NCBI GenBank assembly: GCA_947451145.1
Contig: CANFXW010000003.1
Location: 62,001-126,000 of the forward strand
Length of the DNA: 64,000 nt
Direction: 5' to 3'
DNA from: Sphingomonadaceae bacterium
GTDB lineage: Bacteria; Pseudomonadota; Alphaproteobacteria; Sphingomonadales; Sphingomonadaceae
The position numbers were made by a program, and so were the translations under genes. Each line of letters starts with the position of its first letter. The first letter of the stretch is position 1. Below the pieces are notes generated by a model. The model worked only from the letters and a program-made list of their open reading frames with translations, was not told the origin of the DNA and made no database searches. Shown here one piece after another: positions 42,207 through 52,800 of the stretch.

Positions 42207-44552
42207 ATGCTTCTCAACCAAACCGCGCTGGTGCTGATCGGGCTGTTGCTGGCCGCATGGGCCGTGCTGGCCGGCTGGGCCATGCTGCACGCCAGCGGCA
42301 AGGTGCGCAAAGCCGAAGCGAGCCAGCGCGGCGCGCGGCGCATGGCCAAGATGGTCGAGGAATCGCCCGCCCTGCCGCTGCTGGTCCGCACCGACGGCCG
42401 GATCGAGGCGGCGCCGCGCTTGGCCGGATGGCTTGGGCTGGATTCGGTTCCGCAGTTCCTCACCGAACTCTCGCAGGATGACAAAGGGTTCACATCCGAT
42501 AAGCTCGCCGAACTCAACGCCGCCGTGCTGCGCTGCCAGAAAACCGGCGCGCCATTCCGCATGGTAGCGACCCCGCAGGGTTCGAAACGTAGTCTGGCCT
42601 TGCGCGGGCATCTGGCTGATCCGCAGGTTTCCCCGGGCGGCGCAGCGCTGGTCTGGGTGTTCGACTTTTCCGACAGCGAAAGCGAACTGGTTCAGCTGCG
42701 CGGCGAGGCTTCGCGGGCGCGTGAGGATTTCGCCGCGCTGGTCGGCCTGATCGAAGCTGCGCCGATGCCGATGTGGTTCCGCTCGCCAGAGGGCAAGCTG
42801 CGACTGGTCAATGCTGCTTACGTGAAGGCTGTGGCGGGCGAGAGCGCGGAAAGCGTGGTCGATGCCGGAACCGAACTGATCGAGCGGGTCGAAGGCGTTT
42901 CCGCCAAGCGCGTGGCGCTGCAGGCGATGGAACGCAGCCGCCCGATCGAACGCATGGTCGCGGCAACCATCGGCGGCCAGCGCCGCACCCTGAAGGTATC
43001 CGACCTGCCGCTCGGGCAAGAAGGCGTCGCTGGCTATGCGGTCGACGTTGAGGACATGGAAGAGCTGGCGCGGTCCTTGCGCGCCTTCCGTGAGGCCCAG
43101 CGCTCGATGCTTGATCAGCTCTCCGCCGGGGTGGCGCAGTTCGATGCCAAGCACAACCTGACCTTCGCCAACCAGCCGTTCCAGCGGATCTTTGCGCTCA
43201 AGCCATCGATCCTTGTCGATCCGCCTACATTCGAGCGCCTGCTCGATACGGCGCGCGATGCCGGGCGGGTACCCGAGGCGCGCGATTTCCCGGCCTGGCG
43301 GCGCGAAAAGGCAGGCTGGTTCATCAGCGGGGAAACGCAGGAAGAGGCCTGGGCGCTGTCTGACGGCACGCATCTGCGCGTGGTGGCGCACCCGATGCCC
43401 GATGGCTCGCTGCTGCTCATCGCCGAGGACCGGACCGAGCAATTGCAGCTGAGCTCCGCGCGAGACACGCTGCTGCGTACCCGTACGGCGACGTTCGACA
43501 GCCTGTTTGAATCGGTCGCGGTGTTCCAGCCCGATGGGCACATGCAGCAGTGGAACCGGCGTTTTGCGGCCGATTGGGGACTGGATAGCGAATTCCTCGA
43601 CACCCACCCCAAGATCGAGGCCTTGCTGACCCGCATCGGTTCGCGGCTGAAGAAGCCTGCCTTGGTGAAGTCGGTGGGCGAGGTGGTGCGTGCTGCGACG
43701 CTTGATCGCAAGCAGACCGAGGGCCGGGTTACGCTGGCCGATGGCCGCACGCTCGAATTCGCCGGGGTGCCGCTGCCCGATGGCAATGGTCTGCTGACCG
43801 TTCTCGACATCACCGACAGCCAGAAGGCCGAGGAAGCCCTGCGCGAACGCAACGCGGCCCTGCTGGAAGCGGATGCGATGAAGACGCGCTTCCTTGCCTC
43901 GATGTCCTATGAATTCCGCAATCCCCTGAACGCGATCGGCGGCTTTGCCGAATTGCTGCAGGCGGGGCTTGGCGGCGAGTTGAACCCGTCTGGTCAGGAA
44001 TACATCAAGGACATTCTCACCTCGGTTGGCCGCTTGGGCGAACAGATCGAGTCGGTGCTCGATCTTTCACAAAGCGAGGCCGGCATGCTCCCGCTCGCCA
44101 ACGAGGAAATCGAACTGCTGCCCTTCGTCACTGCATTGGCGGAAGAGCGCGCGAGCAGGATCAAGGCTGGCGAAATCACGCTCGATCTTCGCGGTGACAA
44201 GGGCGCGGGCCGGGTGACCGGTGACAAGCGGCGGCTGGGCCGGGCGCTCGGCCATCTGCTCGACAACGCTATTGCCGCGACCCCGCGTGGCGGGCGCATT
44301 CTGGTCGAACTCGCGCGGTTGAAGAGCGGCAAGGCGCGGATCGTGATTTCGGACAATGGCCCGGGAATGGATTCCACTTCGCTCGCCCGCGCGCTCGGCG
44401 GCGTGAAAGTTGGTCCCGGCGGGGCAACGCTGGAGCGGCGGCAGGGGCTTGGCCTGCCACTGGCGCGGCAGCTGATCGATGCCCATGGCGGCAAGCTCGA
44501 TCTGCTGTCCAAGCCGGGACAAGGGACCGCTGCGATTGTCGAGCTGCCGTGA
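42207..44552 (+). CDS. divL: DivL-like PAS sensor kinase with tyrosine in place of the H-box histidine
   Basis: 781 residues, close to the 769 of Caulobacter DivL. One N-terminal transmembrane segment (ALVLIGLLLAAWAVLAGWAML) is followed by several PAS-like regions (about 170-280, 300-410, 430-540) and a HisKA/HATPase_c core. The H-box reads FLASMSYEFRNPLNAI: Tyr568 replaces the phospho-accepting His. ATP-binding boxes are intact: LGHLLDNAIAATPRGG (N), DNGPGMD (G1), RQGLGLPLA (G2). In Caulobacter, DivL with Tyr550 controls CckA-CtrA cell-cycle signalling by reading DivK. The order kinase-tsaE-amgK-murU-addB-addA-trx is a familiar alphaproteobacterial arrangement. Confidence 0.88.
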   Translation: MLLNQTALVLIGLLLAAWAVLAGWAMLHASGKVRKAEASQRGARRMAKMVEESPALPLLVRTDGRIEAAPRLAGWLGLDSVPQFLTELSQDDKGFTSDKLAELNAAVLRCQKTGAPFRMVATPQGSKRSLALRGHLADPQVSPGGAALVWVFDFSDSESELVQLRGEASRAREDFAALVGLIEAAPMPMWFRSPEGKLRLVNAAYVKAVAGESAESVVDAGTELIERVEGVSAKRVALQAMERSRPIERMVAATIGGQRRTLKVSDLPLGQEGVAGYAVDVEDMEELARSLRAFREAQRSMLDQLSAGVAQFDAKHNLTFANQPFQRIFALKPSILVDPPTFERLLDTARDAGRVPEARDFPAWRREKAGWFISGETQEEAWALSDGTHLRVVAHPMPDGSLLLIAEDRTEQLQLSSARDTLLRTRTATFDSLFESVAVFQPDGHMQQWNRRFAADWGLDSEFLDTHPKIEALLTRIGSRLKKPALVKSVGEVVRAATLDRKQTEGRVTLADGRTLEFAGVPLPDGNGLLTVLDITDSQKAEEALRERNAALLEADAMKTRFLASMSYEFRNPLNAIGGFAELLQAGLGGELNPSGQEYIKDILTSVGRLGEQIESVLDLSQSEAGMLPLANEEIELLPFVTALAEERASRIKAGEITLDLRGDKGAGRVTGDKRRLGRALGHLLDNAIAATPRGGRILVELARLKSGKARIVISDNGPGMDSTSLARALGGVKVGPGGATLERRQGLGLPLARQLIDAHGGKLDLLSKPGQGTAAIVELP

Positions 44553-44572
44553 GGGCGGGCGCACCTTTTCGC

Positions 44573-44678
44573 CCCCCTCCCGCTTGCGGGAGGGGCTGGG
44601 GGTGGGCCTGTGCCGCAAAGTGCCCTGAGCCTTGCCCCGACTCACCCACCCCTAACCCCTCCCGCGGGCGGGAGGGGG
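44573..44678. repeat. REP/MITE-like element with CCCCTCCCGC-type arms
   Basis: Imperfect inverted repeats of about 34 bp (left 44573-44606, right 44645-44678) each contain a small palindrome CCCCTCCCGC-GCGGGAGGGG. This is a widely dispersed type of bacterial intergenic repeat. It fills nearly the whole divL-tsaE gap, and its right end (GGAGGGGG, 44671-44678) lies at ribosome-binding distance from the tsaE ATG. Confidence 0.88.
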
Positions 44679-44682
44679 ACTT

Positions 44683-45132
44683 ATGAAGTTCGAACTGCCC
44701 GATCTTGATGCCATGCAGGTGCTCGGCAGCCGCCTTGCCGATGCCTTGCAGGTGGGCGATGTGATCGCGTTATCGGGCGGACTTGGCGCGGGGAAGACCA
44801 CGCTGGCCCGGGCGATTATCGCTGCCCTGGGCCATCAGGGCGAGGTGCCTTCGCCCAGCTTTGCCATCATCGAAACCTATGATCCGCCCGCGCTGCGCCT
44901 GCCGCTGGTTCATGCCGATTTCTACCGCCTGAAACATCCCGAGGAAGTCCACGAGATCGGTCTGGATGACTATCGCCAAGGGGCCGCGCTGATCGCCGAA
45001 TGGCCCGAAAGCGCCGGCGGTTTTTCCCATGAGCCCGGCTGTTTGTCGCTGCATCTCGAAACATTGGGAAATGGACGCATTGCCACTGTAGTTGCTGGGA
45101 AAGATTGGTTAGGGCGGGCACTATGGACCTGA
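44683..45132 (+). CDS. tsaE: tRNA threonylcarbamoyladenosine biosynthesis ATPase TsaE
   Basis: 149 residues. The P-loop LSGGLGAGKTTLARAII, the switch region VPSPSFAIIETYD and the conserved HADFYRLKHPEEVHEIGLDDY plus IAEWPE motif match TsaE (YjeE), which powers turnover of the TsaBD complex making t6A37. The ATG at 44683 sits 4 nt after a G-run that belongs to the upstream repeat element. The stop overlaps the start of amgK by 10 bp. Confidence 0.94.
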   Translation: MKFELPDLDAMQVLGSRLADALQVGDVIALSGGLGAGKTTLARAIIAALGHQGEVPSPSFAIIETYDPPALRLPLVHADFYRLKHPEEVHEIGLDDYRQGAALIAEWPESAGGFSHEPGCLSLHLETLGNGRIATVVAGKDWLGRALWT

Positions 45133-46106
45133 AACTTCCCGAAGGCCTGGACGCCTTCCTCGCCGCTGCCGGTTGGGCGCAAGCTGTGGTCGAGCCACTG
45201 GCGGGCGATGCCTCATTCCGCCGCTATTTCCGCGTGACCAAGGGCGAGCAGACGGCGATGCTGATGGACGCCCCGCCGCCCGAAGAGGATGTCGCCCCCT
45301 TCCTGCGCGCCGCGCGCTGGCTTGATGACAACGGCCTGCGTGCCCCCCGTATCCTCCACGCCGATCCCGCGCGCGGGCTGATCCTGCTTGAGGATTTCGG
45401 CACGGTGCGGATGCGCGAATATGTCGATGACTGGCCGGATGACGAGCGCGAGATCTATGCCGCCGCGATCGCTACCTTGCAGAAACTGCACCAGCTGCCA
45501 CCGGGCCCGTTCACCGATTACGGCATGACGGAATACCAGCGCGAAGCGCGGCTTTTCGTCGATTGGTACGTTCCGGCGCGCGGGCTCTATGTCGACGGCC
45601 GGACATGGACTGCGGCATGGGAAGAGGTGCTCGCGCCAATGCTGCCGCGTCAGCGCCTCGGCGTTACCGTGCTGCGCGACTATCACGCCGAAAACATCAT
45701 GCTGCTCGGTGATCTGGAAAAGCAGGGACTGCTGGACTTTCAGGACGCGCTGAATGGCCATCCGGCCTATGATCTGGTTTCGCTGCTGCAGGATGCCCGC
45801 CGCGATGTTTCGCCCGAGCTGGAGGCCGAGATGATCGATCTCTATTGGGGTGACCGGCCCGGCAAAAAGGATTTCCTCGCCGACTACGCCGTGCTGGGCG
45901 CGCAGCGGAATGCCAAGATCGTCGGCATATTCGTCCGCCTGTGGAAGCGCGATGGCAAGCCGCGTTACCTCGCGATGATCCCCCGCGTCTGGGCGGCGAT
46001 GGAGCGCGATCTGGCGCACCCGGCGCTCGCACCGGTGGCCCGCTGGTTCGACGCCAATATTCCGGCAGACCTGCGCGCCGCACTCGGGGGCGAATGGAAC
46101 CCGTGA
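45123..46106 (+). CDS. amgK: Anomeric MurNAc/GlcNAc kinase (AmgK-type)
   Basis: 327 residues from ATG 45123, overlapping tsaE. The APH-fold features GDASFRRYFRV, LLEDFGTVRMREYV, the catalytic LRDYHAENIMLL (His-Ala-Glu-Asn in the usual H-x-D-N position) and the Mg site LLDFQDALNGHPAYDLVSLLQDARRDV match AmgK. AmgK phosphorylates the anomeric carbon of MurNAc/GlcNAc in the cell-wall recycling route that bypasses MurA and fosfomycin. The adjacent murU-type uridylyltransferase provides the next step, confirming the assignment. Confidence 0.92.
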   Translation: MDLKLPEGLDAFLAAAGWAQAVVEPLAGDASFRRYFRVTKGEQTAMLMDAPPPEEDVAPFLRAARWLDDNGLRAPRILHADPARGLILLEDFGTVRMREYVDDWPDDEREIYAAAIATLQKLHQLPPGPFTDYGMTEYQREARLFVDWYVPARGLYVDGRTWTAAWEEVLAPMLPRQRLGVTVLRDYHAENIMLLGDLEKQGLLDFQDALNGHPAYDLVSLLQDARRDVSPELEAEMIDLYWGDRPGKKDFLADYAVLGAQRNAKIVGIFVRLWKRDGKPRYLAMIPRVWAAMERDLAHPALAPVARWFDANIPADLRAALGGEWNP

Positions 46107-46831
46107 GCCAGCCAGCGCTTGTTACCGATACAGCGATGGTGATGGCCGCCGGGCTGGGCAGCCGCATGCGTCCGCTGACCGACAATTGCCCCAAGCCGCT
46201 GATTTCGGTGGCAGGAACGACCCTGCTCGATCATGTGCTGGGCCATCTGCGTGGTGTCGGGATCGGCAAGGTGGTGGTGAATGTCCACTACCTGCCCGAT
46301 CAGATCGAGGCGCACCTTTCGCGGCATTCGCATGGCCTTGATGTGCATATCTCCGACGAGCGCACGCTGCTGCGCGATACCGGCGGCGGGCTTGTTCAGG
46401 CGCTGCCGCTGATCGCTGACGATCCCTTTTTCTGCATCAATGCCGACAACTGGTGGACCGATGCTGGCGAAAACGCCCTGCGCCGCATGTCCGATGCCTG
46501 GGATGCCAAGGCTATGGACGTGCTGATGCTACTGGTCCCCACCGGGCAGGCTGGCAACACCCAGGGCACCGGCGATTTTGACCTTTCGGATGCAGGCCGG
46601 ATCTCGCGCGAAGGGCCAAAGCGGCCGCGGCCCTATGTCTGGACGGGCATCCAGCTGATGGCCAAGCGGATCATCATCGATCCGCCGTCAGAGGTATTTT
46701 CCACCAACGTCTTCTGGGACCGCGCAATTGCGGCGGGGCGCTGCTTTGGCCTTGTCCACCACGGACGCTGGTTCGATGTCGGCTATCCGGCGGCGATCAC
46801 CATGACAGAGGCGGCAATCGCCGGTGCCTGA
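46094..46831 (+). CDS. murU: N-acetylmuramate-1-phosphate uridylyltransferase (MurU-type)
   Basis: 245 residues from ATG 46094; GTG 46103, which overlaps the amgK stop as GTGA, is an equally possible start. The nucleotidyltransferase motif MVMAAGLGSRMRPLTDNCPKPLISVAGTTLLDHVL and the later VVNVHYLPDQIEAHL, LLRDTGGGLVQALPL, FFCINADNWWTD and FDVGYPAAITMTEAAI fit MurU. It makes UDP-MurNAc from MurNAc-1-P, closing the AmgK-MurU recycling branch. The family also contains mannose-1-P and glucose-1-P enzymes, but context favours MurU. Confidence 0.9.
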   Translation: MEPVSQPALVTDTAMVMAAGLGSRMRPLTDNCPKPLISVAGTTLLDHVLGHLRGVGIGKVVVNVHYLPDQIEAHLSRHSHGLDVHISDERTLLRDTGGGLVQALPLIADDPFFCINADNWWTDAGENALRRMSDAWDAKAMDVLMLLVPTGQAGNTQGTGDFDLSDAGRISREGPKRPRPYVWTGIQLMAKRIIIDPPSEVFSTNVFWDRAIAAGRCFGLVHHGRWFDVGYPAAITMTEAAIAGA

Positions 46832-49814
46832 GCGCGCCGGACCTCAGGTATATTCCATCGCCGCGCACCGCGGCTTTGCCGATGCGCTGGTGGCCGGACT
46901 TGGGCCGCGCTATTCCGAAGGCGACCTCGGCCTTGCCCGGCTGACCCTGCTACTACCCAGCCAGCGCGCGGCGCGGACGATTACCGAGGCCTTCATCCGC
47001 CACTCCGGGCGCGATGGCGCGGCCACCGGCATGCTGTTGCCGCGCATGGTCATGGTGGGCGACCTTGATCTGGATGAAGCGCTGGGTTCGCTGATCGATC
47101 CTATCGGAGCAGGGGCGGAGATTGCCCCTGCCGCCGATCCTACCCGCCGCTGGTTGCGGCTGGCCGCTTTGCTGGGGCAGGAACTGGGCGACAAGGCCCC
47201 CAAAGGCCCGGCCTTGCTGCGGCAGGCTTTCGAACTTGGCCGCACAATTGACCGCCTGCTGGTGGAAGGCATCGCGCCGGACGAACTTTTGCAGGACCGG
47301 GTGATCGACGTTGTTGGTGAGCAAGCCGAACACTGGAAAAGCTCAATCCGCACCTTCGCCCGGGTGCAGGCGAAGTGGTTTGCCGAGCTGGAGACCCGCG
47401 GCGAGCTTGATGCTCCGGCGCGACGCAATGCGCTGTTCGATCATGCTGCGCGGCGCTGGAAGGAAACCCCGCCGCCGCATCCGATTGTCGCCGCTGGCGT
47501 AACCAGCGCTTCGCCCGCGCTGGCGCGGCTGCTGCGCGTTGTTTCCGAACTACCGCGCGGGGCGGTGATCCTGCCGGACCTTGATCTGGCGCTCGACCAA
47601 CAGGTCTGGGACGCGTTGGGGCAGGCGGGTATGCCCGATGAGGCTGGCGGCGCGCCGTTTGGCCAGCACGATGCCTTCACCCACCCGCAATACCACCTGA
47701 AGCTGCTGCTGAACCGTATGGGCGTGGCGCGCGATGAGGTGCAGCCGTGGCACCGCGCGGGCATGGGTGCGGCTCCGCCCGAGCGCAGCAGGGCGATCTC
47801 CAACCTGTTCCTGCCGCCCGCGGCGAGCGCCAGCTGGGTGAAGCTCGAGGCCGACCAGCGGCGTCTTTCGGGCGTGCGGCTGATGGAAAGCGCGCATCCG
47901 GGCGAGGAATCGCAGGCCATCGCGCTGCTGATCCGCGAGGCTTTGGAAATGCCGGAGCGCCGCGTGGCGTTAATTACGCCTGATCGCGAACTGGCCGCGC
48001 GGGTGATCGCCCAGTTGGAACGCTGGGGGATCAATGCCGACGATACGGCGGGCGAACCCCTGCCGCAGACACTGGCCGGGCGCTTGCTGCTGCAATTGGC
48101 CGAAGTGGCAGGCAGCGGCTGTGCGCCGGTGCCTTTGCTCGCCCTGCTCGGCCATCCCCATGCGGGCGAGACTTTTGGCCGCGCCGACTGGCTCGATCAT
48201 GTGCGCCAGCTCGATCTGGCCTTGCGGGGGCCGCGTCCGGCGCCGGGGCTGGAGCCCTTGCGCGAGAAGGTCGCCAAGCTGGAGGAACGCTATAAGGGCA
48301 TCAGTGACTGGTGGCAGGCGGTCGAGGACCTGCTCGAACCGCTTGTCACTCTGGGTGAAGCGGTGCCGCTCGATCACGCCGTCGATGTTCTGAGCGCGGC
48401 AGCCGAGGCGATCAGCGGCGGCAAGGTCTGGGGCGGGGCAGATGGCCGCGCGCTCGCCGCTTTCATCGAAGATTTGCGTCAGGCCGCGCGGGCAGAAGTA
48501 ACGCCGATTGATGCGGAGGGCCTTTCCAGCGCTCTGCGCGATGCGATGGAGCGGGTCGCTGTTCGCCCGCCATGGGGTGGCCATCCGCGCATCGGTATCT
48601 ACGGTTTGATCGAGGCGCGCATGAGCCGGGCCGATCTGGTGATCTGCGGCGGTCTGGTGGAAGGCACCTGGCCTGCTGCACCAACGCCTGATGCTCTGCT
48701 CGCCCCGGCCGTGCTGCGCGCGCTGGGTGTGCCGGGTGGTGACTTCCGCATTGGTCTGGCCGCGCACGATCTCGCTGCCGCACTTGGCGCGCCCGAGGTC
48801 GTGCTGAGCTATGCCGGGCGCGATGCAGCGGGACCGGCGATCCCCTCGCGCTTCGTGCTGCGGGTGCGCGCCATGCTGGGGGCTGATTTGCTCAAGCGGC
48901 ATGTTGAAGAGGGTGTGCCCAAACTCGCGCGCCAGCTCAACCAGCCCAAGTTGGCCCCGGCCCATCCGCGCCCCGAACCTCGGCCCAGCGCCGCGCAGCG
49001 CGACGTGGCGATTGCTGTCACCGGGCTCGACCGGCTGCGCAGCGATCCCTACCAGTTCTATGCCAGCGAAATTCTGGGCCTTCGCAAACTCGATGCGCTC
49101 GATGCCGAACCGACTGCGGCGTGGAAGGGCACGGCGGTCCACACGATACTTGAGAAGTGGCACAAGGGCAGCGAGAGCCTGCACGAGATTGCCGAAGCAG
49201 AACTGAAGCAGATGAGCGCCCACCCGCTGGTGCGCGGGCTGTGGTGGCCGCGGCTGGTGCGGGCGCTCGACTGGATCGCCGACGAGGTGGCCACGCTGGA
49301 ACGCGAAGGCCGGAAGGTCATCGCCAGCGAGGCCAAGGGCGAGATGACCTACATGGGCGTGAAGATCAAAGGCCGTGCTGACCGGATCGATAGGCTGCCC
49401 GATGGATGCCTAGCCGTGGTCGATTACAAGACCGGGACCGCGCCTTCACCGCGCATGGTGCAGGAAGGCTTTGCCCTGCAACTCGGCCTGATCGCGCTGA
49501 TGGCGCGCGACGGGGCTTTCGCCGGGGTGGCCGGGGAGCCGACGCATTTCGAATACTGGTCGCTGTCAAAAGACAAGAGCGGCAATTTCGGCTTCCGCTC
49601 CGAACCCGTGCTGGAAGGCAGAAAGAAAACAGGCATTCCGCGCGATGAATTTCTCGATAAAACAGAATATTACCTCACAGATGCGATAAATCGCTGGATC
49701 AAGGGCGACGATGCATTCACCGCGCGGCTCAATCCCGATGTTGTGACCTACACCGACTATGACCAGTTGATGCGGCTCGACGAGTGGCAGGCGCGCGGGG
49801 AGGACGGCGAATGA
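46824..49814 (+). CDS. addB: Double-strand break repair nuclease AddB
   Basis: 996 residues from GTG 46824, overlapping murU by 8 bp. The inactivated-helicase N-terminal part (RLTLLLPSQRAARTITEAFI) and central helicase-like region (SAHPGEESQAIALLIREALE, IYGLIEARMSRADLVICGGLVEGTWP) precede the C-terminal PD-(D/E)XK nuclease domain with VVDYKTGTAPS and VQEGFALQLGLIALM. This is the alphaproteobacterial AddB. The C-terminal cysteine set of the iron-sulfur staple seen in Bacillus AddB is not apparent. It pairs with AddA to resect DNA breaks for RecA. The stop overlaps the addA ATG (ATGA). Confidence 0.92.
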   Translation: MPERAGPQVYSIAAHRGFADALVAGLGPRYSEGDLGLARLTLLLPSQRAARTITEAFIRHSGRDGAATGMLLPRMVMVGDLDLDEALGSLIDPIGAGAEIAPAADPTRRWLRLAALLGQELGDKAPKGPALLRQAFELGRTIDRLLVEGIAPDELLQDRVIDVVGEQAEHWKSSIRTFARVQAKWFAELETRGELDAPARRNALFDHAARRWKETPPPHPIVAAGVTSASPALARLLRVVSELPRGAVILPDLDLALDQQVWDALGQAGMPDEAGGAPFGQHDAFTHPQYHLKLLLNRMGVARDEVQPWHRAGMGAAPPERSRAISNLFLPPAASASWVKLEADQRRLSGVRLMESAHPGEESQAIALLIREALEMPERRVALITPDRELAARVIAQLERWGINADDTAGEPLPQTLAGRLLLQLAEVAGSGCAPVPLLALLGHPHAGETFGRADWLDHVRQLDLALRGPRPAPGLEPLREKVAKLEERYKGISDWWQAVEDLLEPLVTLGEAVPLDHAVDVLSAAAEAISGGKVWGGADGRALAAFIEDLRQAARAEVTPIDAEGLSSALRDAMERVAVRPPWGGHPRIGIYGLIEARMSRADLVICGGLVEGTWPAAPTPDALLAPAVLRALGVPGGDFRIGLAAHDLAAALGAPEVVLSYAGRDAAGPAIPSRFVLRVRAMLGADLLKRHVEEGVPKLARQLNQPKLAPAHPRPEPRPSAAQRDVAIAVTGLDRLRSDPYQFYASEILGLRKLDALDAEPTAAWKGTAVHTILEKWHKGSESLHEIAEAELKQMSAHPLVRGLWWPRLVRALDWIADEVATLEREGRKVIASEAKGEMTYMGVKIKGRADRIDRLPDGCLAVVDYKTGTAPSPRMVQEGFALQLGLIALMARDGAFAGVAGEPTHFEYWSLSKDKSGNFGFRSEPVLEGRKKTGIPRDEFLDKTEYYLTDAINRWIKGDDAFTARLNPDVVTYTDYDQLMRLDEWQARGEDGE

Positions 49815-52800
49815 GCCAGGTCCATCCCCTGAAAGGCCAGCAGCGCGAAGCGGTCGATCCGGCCGAAACCGTCTGGCTCAGCGCCTCGGCGGGCACTGGC
49901 AAGACGCAGGTGCTCTCGGCGCGGGTGCTGCGGCTGCTGCTGACCGAGGGCACTTCACCCTCGCAGGTGCTTTGCCTGACCTTTACCAAGGCTGGCGCGG
50001 CGGAAATGGCCGTGCGGGTTAACGAGGTGCTGGCCAATTGGGTGCGGATGCCGGAGCTGGCGCTCGCCAATGATCTCGCGGCGATTGGCGCGCGCAATGA
50101 TGCGGTTACCTGCGCCCGGGCGCGCACGCTGTTTGCCTCGGTGCTTGATTGCCCCGGTGGCGGGCTCAGGATCGATACGATCCACGCCTTTGCCCAGTGG
50201 CTGCTCGCCGCCTTCCCAGAGGAAGCGGGGCTTGCACCCGGCACGCGCGCGATGGAAGACCGCGACCGGGCACTGCTCAGCCGCGAGGTGCTTTCCGCGC
50301 TGCTGCTCGATGCTGAGGAAAAGGATGATCAAGAGCTTCTAAGTGCCTTGGAAACGCTCACACTTCGGATGAAACCCGAAGATGTCGAGCGTTACTTGCA
50401 ACGCTGCGCCGGTGCGCGCGAGGCTTGGTTCGGGCCGGGATCATGGGCGCAGGGCGATCTGCGGCCGCAGGTCAATCGCCTGCTGGGGCTGGATGGAGAT
50501 GCCAGCGAGGCAGACCTGCCTGATCTGTGCGATGCACCAGCCTTCGACCTGCAATCGCTGCGCGACTGCGCGGGCATTCTGGGCCGCTGGGGCAAGCCGA
50601 CCGGGCTGACCATGGCGGGCGAAATCGCCGTCTGGCTCACCGGCAATGCCCAATCGCGCTATGCCGGGATCGATGATCTCTATCTGGCGCTGTTCAACAA
50701 GGGCAATGGCGCGCCGACGCAGTTCGCCAATATCTGCAAGTTCGATCCCGCCTATGCCGATGCCATCGAGCGGGTAAGCGCCAGCATCGCCGCGATCCGC
50801 GACCAGCGCATGCTGATCCAGCTCGCCGACTATCTCACCCCCGCGCTCACGCTGGGCCGGGCCTTTGCCCGGGCATGGGACGAGGCGAAGGCGCGCGAAG
50901 GGCTGATCGATTTCGATGACCAGATCCGCCAGGCGGCAGACCTGCTCAATCGCCAGGGCTTATCCGAGTGGATCCGCTACAAGCTCGACCGGCGCTTTGA
51001 CCACGTTCTGGTTGACGAGGCGCAGGATACCAATGCCGCGCAGTGGCAGATCATCAATGCGCTGACCGGTGATTTCTTCGCCGGTGAAGGCCAGCACGGC
51101 GATGCCATCCGCACGCTGTTTGTCGTCGGAGACTACAAGCAGGCGATCTTCCGCTTTCAGGGGACCAGTCCCGAGAACTTTGAACTTGCCCGTGAACAGG
51201 TGCGCCGGGCGATGCTGGGCCTTGCCGAAAACCGCGAGGCACTGCGCGACGGGAAGAACGCCCGGACCCTGCAGGAACCGTTCCTCAACCAGTCGTTCCG
51301 CACGGCGAGCGACATCCTGCGCTTCGTTGACCGGGCGACAGAGCATATCGGCTATGAGCGGCTGGGGTTGAAACAAAAGCCGGAACCGCACAAAGGGCAG
51401 GACCGGCCGGGTCTGGTTACTTTCTGGCAGCCGGTGGGGCTGGAAGATGAAGGTGGCGGTGATGCCGAAACCAGCGACGAAGGCGAGGAGGGCTGGCTCT
51501 CGCGCCCTGATCGCCAGCTGGCGAACCGCATCGCGCGGCAGGTCAAGGCGTGGATCGAGCACGGCTTTCCGCTGATCAAGGGCAGCCACCGCCGCGCCGG
51601 GCCGGGCGACGTCATGGTGCTGGTGCGGCGGCGCAAGGAGCTCGCCGGGCTGATCGTCGCGCGGCTGCATGCGGCGGGTGTGGAGGTTGCCGGTGTTGAC
51701 CGCCTGAGGCTGGGCGCGCCGCTGGCGGTGAAGGATCTCGTCGCCGCGCTGCGCTTTGCCGTGCAGCCGTTTGACGATCTTAACCTTGCTGCTCTGCTGG
51801 TTTCGCCCCTGATCGGCTGGAGTCAGGAGCAATTGCTCGAGCATGGCTATGCCTTGAAACGCAATAGCTTGTGGCTCCATCTTCGTAATTCACGTGAACC
51901 TGATGTGCAGGTCGCCGTGGCGCAATTGCTCGAGCTTTTGGGCAGGGCCGACTACCAGCCGCCACAGGCACTGCTGCACTGGTTGCTGGTCGGGCCGTGG
52001 CAGGGGCGGCAACGGTTGGTGGCGCGGCTGGGCTTTGAAGCCAACGATCCCATCGATGAACTGCTCAACGCCGCGCACACTTTCGCCATGAGCGATACGC
52101 CGAGCATCATCGCCTTCCTCAACTGGTTCGATGCCGATGACGGCGATCTCAAGCGCGAGTCCGAAGGGGCTGGCGGGCTGGTGCGGGTGATGACCGTGCA
52201 CGGCTCGAAAGGCCTGCAGGCACCGATCGTCATCCTTGCCGATGCGGCGGATAATCCGAATGGGCGGACCGGGGCGCTCGACCTTGCCGATGGTCACGGT
52301 GCGGCGAATGACGATGCTTTCCATGCGCCCAAGATCCCGCTGCCAGCCTTGCGCAAGGAAGAGATGGCGGGACGCCTGCTGGAGGCGCAGGCCAAATTAC
52401 AGGCTGAGGAACTGGAGGAGCACTGGCGGCTGCTCTACGTCGCCATGACCCGCGCTGAAGAAGCCCTGTTCATCACCGGATCGCTTGGTGCGAAGGAGAA
52501 GGAACCCGCCGCCGATTCGTGGTACGCCAGACTGGCGGAAACGGCTGAGGGCGAATGGGCGGACGATCCGATCTGGGACAGGAAACTGGAGATCGGCAGC
52601 CAGCCCGAACTGCCGCCGCGCCATGCCGAGGTGCTCGATCTGGCGCTTCCGCTGCCCGAACCACGCTGGCTGCGCGAGACCCTTGCCGCCGAACCCCGCC
52701 CACCCCGGCCGCTCGCGCCGAGTTCGCTGGGCGAGGACAGTGCTGCCGATCCGCCCTATGCTCCCGGTACCATGGCCGATGCGGCACGGCGCGGAACTTT

